27,556 bases of DNA from Aureispira sp045105775 (GTDB lineage Bacteria > Bacteroidota > Bacteroidia > Chitinophagales > Saprospiraceae): positions 1-27,556 of the forward strand of contig JBGCDW010000196.1 of assembly GCA_045105775.1 (NCBI GenBank), written 5' to 3'. Positions 23,609 to 27,556 of this stretch are shown here, one piece after another (position 1 is the first letter of the stretch; each line of letters starts with the position of its first letter). The position numbers and the translations under genes are program-made. Under the pieces are notes generated by a model, which was not told the DNA's origin, ran no database searches, and worked only from the letters and a program-made list of their open reading frames with translations.

Positions 23609-25168
23609 TTATTCCCCCTTCACAAACACCTCACTACCCACCAGCACCGCATCTTGCCGCACCTCCAATACATACCAGCCCCCCAACAATTCCCACACAG
23701 GAAAAATATAGGTTTTATCCGAAATATCTCTAGCCGTATGGCTTTGCAATACGCGCCCTTGAGCATCTAGGATGCGAAAAGTCAATTCTTCCCCAACTTC
23801 TTTGTTTCTATACCACACATTGAGATAATCTACGGCTGGATTGGGGTAGAGTTTTAGCTGGGCTTGGGGCTGGGCATGGATGGGCAAAATGCTCGTGGTG
23901 GTATCGGGCAAATGACACCCTGGTACTAGGCAGCCGTGCTGGTCGAGTTTGAGCAGCCAACCTTGTTGGTAAGGGCCTTGGCCGCTAAACTTAGCCTGCC
24001 CTGCTATTAAGTAGCCGCCATCGTGTGTTTGTTCTACATCGAAGATTTCGTATTCTGCTCCATTCTGTTGTGTATAGTAATATTCATGAGACCATAGACT
24101 ATCTCCATCAGCAGACAATTTAGCTACCATAGCGTGCCATTGAACAATAGTAGTCCCATTCACAGGAAAAGTATCTGTAGTAATTCCAAACGTCATCAAA
24201 CTTCTGTCTGGCTGCTCTATGATTTTCATTATTTTAGCATATTGACTGTAAGAATAAGCTCTCAAAGGCGTTCCCCACAACCAATTTCTGGCACTGTCTA
24301 GTTTGAATACATAACAATCATGTCCAAGAATAGAACTGGTGCCTCCCGTAGTCAAAAACTCTTTTCCAATAGCTGTTCCTACTACCCAACCTTTATCTTT
24401 GGTTTGTATCAGGTCATTTGCTCCTAATAATTGTATACTCGTATCATTTTGCCATTCCCACAATAAATTACCTGAATAATCATTTTTTTTTATATTGCAA
24501 AAAACGCTATAGTTCATAGAAGTCAGATTTGCATTGCTATGAATGTAACCTACTAAAAAACCATCTTGTAAAGGTATTAATCTCTGTTTACCATGAAAAT
24601 CATGCCCTTCTCCAACAGTCTTATGCCACCTGATATTTCCATCTCTTTCTATATTTAAAACTTGAAAACCATTATTATACCCAGAGTTCATTTGACCTGT
24701 TAAAATATAAGAACTATCAGGCGCAATGAACATGTCGTCGGAGCGTAAAAAATGCTGTAAGTTTGTTTGATTTTTATAACGTCTCGTCCATAGCGTATCT
24801 CCCTGGGGGGTATATTTAATTAGTACCGATGATATAATATTACTATCAAATGCTTCTCCTGCTACAATCAGATTGCCATCTATATCTGTTTGTAAACAAG
24901 AATGCCATTGCTCTAATCGGTGCTGTGGGGTGCTGTAGAATTTATTGGATAAAATATTTCCAAGGCTATCCATTTGCATAAAATAACTTCCAAAAATACA
25001 ATGCACAGTATCTCTTGCTCCGCCTGTGATATAATAACAAGAATCCGTCACCTCTAGTCCTGTCATAGTGGTATTACTACAGCCAAATTGTAGACGTTTG
25101 TTAAAAGTGATTTGGGCATCCAATTTAGTAACGATTACTATTAGCAATAAAATCAATACATATTTCAT
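23609..25168 (-). CDS. Secreted T9SS type A sorting-domain protein with propeller-like repeats
   Basis: An exported protein of 519 residues with a signal peptide MKYVLILLLIVIVTKLDAQ, a central region of repeating beta blades and a C-terminal T9SS type A sorting domain (from LKLYPNPAVDYLNVWY to the end; the segments FRILDAQGRVLQ and GWYVLEVRQDAVLVGSEVFVKG are typical). The repeats read like GDxLWxRxY ... DSSYILTGQ and IRTDxGxxxWxKxxG, the pattern of Bacteroidota beta-propeller proteins; no catalytic residues were recognised. It should be released to the surface or medium via T9SS. The start at 25168 is preferred to the in-frame ATG at 25192, because the latter lies inside the terminator hairpin and would put a charged extension before the signal peptide. 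AAAGGAG lies just before ATG 25168. Confidence 0.92.
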   Translation of the reverse strand: MKYVLILLLIVIVTKLDAQITFNKRLQFGCSNTTMTGLEVTDSCYYITGGARDTVHCIFGSYFMQMDSLGNILSNKFYSTPQHRLEQWHSCLQTDIDGNLIVAGEAFDSNIISSVLIKYTPQGDTLWTRRYKNQTNLQHFLRSDDMFIAPDSSYILTGQMNSGYNNGFQVLNIERDGNIRWHKTVGEGHDFHGKQRLIPLQDGFLVGYIHSNANLTSMNYSVFCNIKKNDYSGNLLWEWQNDTSIQLLGANDLIQTKDKGWVVGTAIGKEFLTTGGTSSILGHDCYVFKLDSARNWLWGTPLRAYSYSQYAKIMKIIEQPDRSLMTFGITTDTFPVNGTTIVQWHAMVAKLSADGDSLWSHEYYYTQQNGAEYEIFDVEQTHDGGYLIAGQAKFSGQGPYQQGWLLKLDQHGCLVPGCHLPDTTTSILPIHAQPQAQLKLYPNPAVDYLNVWYRNKEVGEELTFRILDAQGRVLQSHTARDISDKTYIFPVWELLGGWYVLEVRQDAVLVGSEVFVKGE

Positions 25169-25180
25169 AACTCCTTTGTT

Positions 25181-25210
25181 AAAACAGGACATCCCAAACT
25201 TGGGATGCCC
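25181..25210 (-). terminator. Intrinsic terminator between the two T9SS genes
   Basis: In the minus direction TGCCC-side arms 25210-25201 and 25196-25187 form a stem: seven perfect pairs (CATCCCA with TGGGATG), a mismatch and two G-C pairs, with a 4-nt loop, followed by TGTTTT (25186-25181). It should end transcripts of the upstream beta-helix gene, so the next gene likely has its own promoter or partial read-through. Confidence 0.7.
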
Positions 25211-25230
25211 TTATAAGTTACTAAAAAGTC

Positions 25231-27556
25231 TTATCTTCTTATAATGAGCTGTGTTCGTTCTACTGCTTCATCTTCTGTATACAACACCACAAAATATATT
25301 CCTGTGAGCCACTTGTTGGTATCCAAAGTCAGAATATCTTGTTGTTGTGATAATTCCAAGGTTAATACTTGTTGTCCTGCTGTTGAAGTAACAACTAATT
25401 GCCCCTTTTCTACTCCTCTAGGAAGTTTATAGGAAACATCTGCCCAACTTGTGGTTGGGTTTGGAGCAATGTGTAAATTTCCTCTATCAACCTTAGCTAA
25501 AGGAATATTTCCTTTTTTCTCTTGCCCTGTTTGTGGCAGGGTTGGATGATACCTGTAAATATCATTATAGAAGAAGTTGATGATATTGGCTGCTTTTATT
25601 GCAACGAAACCATAATTATTAGCTGCTATTTCATTTAGCAAGATTACTTCATCCTTGGTTAGTGTTGCTTCTGTTCTGTTATCTTCATAAGCAGTGTAAA
25701 GCATATTCAAGAGTGCTACATAATCTTGGTGATTATCTGATACTACTTCTTCTAGTATATATTGGTCGGGAATAGTAGAGAGATGATTTAAGGCTGCCAT
25801 GTATTCTTGACAACTCCAATAGTGTTCTACCAATTCATATTCCGCCTGTAAGCCTACTTTATGTCCAATCCAAACCGCTATACTATCACAATTGTTTGCT
25901 ATAGTATCATTCCTGTAATAAAAAAGAACTTCATTAGCTCTGTTGGTCAACTCTTGACCTTTTCCTCCAATTTCACTTGGAAGAGTAGTGCTTGTGGGAT
26001 TATTTTCATAGTCCTGCTTCAACTGTTCATACTCTATCAAAGCTTGATAATATTCAGTTTTTAGGTCTGATAAAGTGGCTAGATCACCATTATCGGCTAA
26101 AGGCTTAAACACTCCTAGATTGGTATATTTCAAATCACAAAAGCCTATTAATCCTGTGCTATTGGATAGGTTATTAGTCACATTGATAATATCATTAGGC
26201 ACTTCAATCGTTGGAGCATTAGGAACTACCCAATAATTAATATTTCCTAAAATAGAAGCATCGTTACTTAGGTGCCAATCTATCCCATAATTCCCATTCA
26301 AAGGATAAGAAAAACTATTGTAGGCGGGCTGTAATATATTTCCCTGATTAGTAGCAATGGCTGCTCCTGTGGGAGCTTGATAGGCTTTTATCACAGTTAT
26401 ATCAAAAGCATTTCCCGTTTGTCCATTACAAAAATATCTTAAGCCTCCAAATTGATTATTGTTATCAAAACCACTATTCCCATGCGCCAAATTAGCAATC
26501 GTTAAATTCGTGAACGTATTATTCTTAATCTCATTAAACCCACTGCCCAAATCATCGACCCAAAAGCCTAGACTCAAACGACTGGAAGGCGTACCAGCCG
26601 CCTCTACAAAGTCATTCTGCTCCGCCACAAAATCCCCTTGCCGAAGAATGCTCAAACCATAAGGCTGCGCTCCTGTAAAGCTGTTGTCATAGCCCCCAAT
26701 CTCAAAGCTGTTGCGTAACAATTTCAAACCACCGCTCGCCCGAACAATCACCCCACGATTATTACTGGTAAAATCCGTCTGATCCACCACATTGGAGAAT
26801 TGTGTGGGCGTGCTGCCGAGTACAATGCCCCTAGAAATGCCCTCAAAGGTGTTTCTTTGGAAATTGCCCCCGTTTTGCCAAGCCGTGAGCTGTACACTGG
26901 CTGAGAGCGTCAAGATGCCGTAAGCATCGTCCTGTTTTTGGCTTCGAGTGTCTCGAAAGTTACAACCTCGTAGGCGCAAACCGCCTATATCCCAAGCCGA
27001 TAGATGCCCCAAAAAGTCTTGGCGGATGTTATCATTCACCTCAAAAGTACAGCTATTGAACTCACTCAAATAGCGGTTATTGGATTGGTATTTCATAAAC
27101 TCGGCACTGCGCCAATTGTTCAGAAATTGGGTATTTCCTGCCAAGATAATGCCCCCTGTTCCACCTGTAGTGCTGCTGGCATTGGGATAATCGCCCACTT
27201 TCCAGAGGCGCACGGCCTCTTTGGCGTGTGCTATGGTCGAATTGGTAATATAAAGGAAGCCTTGGTTAGAAAAGGTTTGGCTGTTTTGGGTGTTGCCCCA
27301 CACCTCTATGCCCTGCCAGGTTTGGCCGCAGAGGTTGGTAATCGTGCTGCTGTCTACTAGCAATTGTGCGCCCTGTTCTACTATGATTAGGCCATCTTTG
27401 GCCATGTTGAGGGTCATGTTTTGGAGGGTGAGGGTCGCGCCTGCTTTGATGCGAATGTCTCGGGACATGTTTTTGTCCTTGTTCCACGTTTCGCTGGTAT
27501 CTACGCTTCTAAAACTTCTAAAACTTCGGTCGTTCTCGGCTGGGAGCAAGTCCGCT
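25231..27556 (-). CDS. Large secreted right-handed beta-helix protein with T9SS sorting domain (5' partial)
   Basis: The C-terminal 775 or so residues of a large exported protein; the frame remains open to the right edge of the window, so the signal peptide and start lie outside. Visible parts: a parallel beta-helix-like region (WNKDKNMSRDIRIKAGATLT onwards, with the block CGQTWQGIEVWGN and many N-rich turns such as NSFEIGGYDNSF and NNTFTNLTIANLAHGN), a helical middle part (DLKTEYYQALIEYEQLKQDYENN) and a C-terminal T9SS type A sorting domain (from NLHIAPNPTTSWADVSYKL to ERTQLIIRR). Proteins of this architecture are common in Saprospiria and are thought to be surface or released; no pectate-lyase active site was recognised. 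The terminator at 25181-25210 follows 20 bp downstream of the stop. Confidence 0.92.
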   Translation of the reverse strand, partial: ADLLPAENDRSFRSFRSVDTSETWNKDKNMSRDIRIKAGATLTLQNMTLNMAKDGLIIVEQGAQLLVDSSTITNLCGQTWQGIEVWGNTQNSQTFSNQGFLYITNSTIAHAKEAVRLWKVGDYPNASSTTGGTGGIILAGNTQFLNNWRSAEFMKYQSNNRYLSEFNSCTFEVNDNIRQDFLGHLSAWDIGGLRLRGCNFRDTRSQKQDDAYGILTLSASVQLTAWQNGGNFQRNTFEGISRGIVLGSTPTQFSNVVDQTDFTSNNRGVIVRASGGLKLLRNSFEIGGYDNSFTGAQPYGLSILRQGDFVAEQNDFVEAAGTPSSRLSLGFWVDDLGSGFNEIKNNTFTNLTIANLAHGNSGFDNNNQFGGLRYFCNGQTGNAFDITVIKAYQAPTGAAIATNQGNILQPAYNSFSYPLNGNYGIDWHLSNDASILGNINYWVVPNAPTIEVPNDIINVTNNLSNSTGLIGFCDLKYTNLGVFKPLADNGDLATLSDLKTEYYQALIEYEQLKQDYENNPTSTTLPSEIGGKGQELTNRANEVLFYYRNDTIANNCDSIAVWIGHKVGLQAEYELVEHYWSCQEYMAALNHLSTIPDQYILEEVVSDNHQDYVALLNMLYTAYEDNRTEATLTKDEVILLNEIAANNYGFVAIKAANIINFFYNDIYRYHPTLPQTGQEKKGNIPLAKVDRGNLHIAPNPTTSWADVSYKLPRGVEKGQLVVTSTAGQQVLTLELSQQQDILTLDTNKWLTGIYFVVLYTEDEAVERTQLIIRR

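Noticed and set aside
27004..27360. A 118-codon plus-strand open frame within the beta-helix gene
   Set aside because: It is antisense to a clearly coding repeat region with no recognisable motif and no start context.

Overview
The window looks like chromosomal DNA from a low-GC member of the Bacteroidota, most likely the Saprospiria (Aureispira/Saprospira-like; the genus is an inference). Four things point there. Two proteins end in type IX secretion (T9SS) type A sorting domains. The intergenic regions carry the Bacteroidota promoter pattern TTG-N19-21-TAnnTTTG. The bL32 protein is of the type that lacks the zinc cysteines. The family set (bacterial GH3, M20 dipeptidase, TlpA lipoprotein, paired POT transporters) is typical of the phylum. 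No tRNA, rRNA, CRISPR array, transposase or prophage was seen.

Layout. (1) 1-1642, plus strand: the end of a HisKA_3 sensor kinase that runs off the left edge, then its NarL/LuxR-type response regulator. (2) 1670-5788, minus strand: a tight four-gene operon read mpl -> unknown two-helix membrane protein -> corA -> bestrophin, with gaps of 9, -1 and 10 bp. It joins peptidoglycan recycling with cation and anion channels. (3) 6138-9310: a GH3-family adenylating enzyme on plus, facing a minus-strand pair of secreted DNA/RNA endonuclease -> alpha/beta hydrolase with a strong promoter. (4) 9605-11672: an unknown lipoprotein and a TlpA/ResA-like thioredoxin lipoprotein. (5) 11818-12754: the yceD(DUF177)-rpmF operon with a near-perfect promoter and a strong intrinsic terminator. 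(6) 12802-16028: DUF2461 protein, M20 dipeptidase (minus), sugar-phosphate nucleotidyltransferase (minus). (7) 16029-16873: the longest gene-free stretch. (8) 16874-19840: a C-terminally short methylmalonyl-CoA mutase small-subunit homologue without a large subunit beside it, then a secreted VWA protein. (9) 20102-23540: two tandem POT peptide transporters behind a perfect 18-bp palindrome. (10) 23609-27556, minus: two large secreted T9SS cargo proteins, the second cut by the right edge.

Most of the content is housekeeping or metabolic. The least ordinary items are the operon protein at 3632-4408, which carries a possible PD-(D/E)XK-like motif set; the orphan, truncated mutase subunit; the roughly 66-residue insertion that adds two predicted membrane segments to the second POT transporter; and the palindromic operator candidate upstream of the POT pair. 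I did not see a clear-cut novel multi-gene system.
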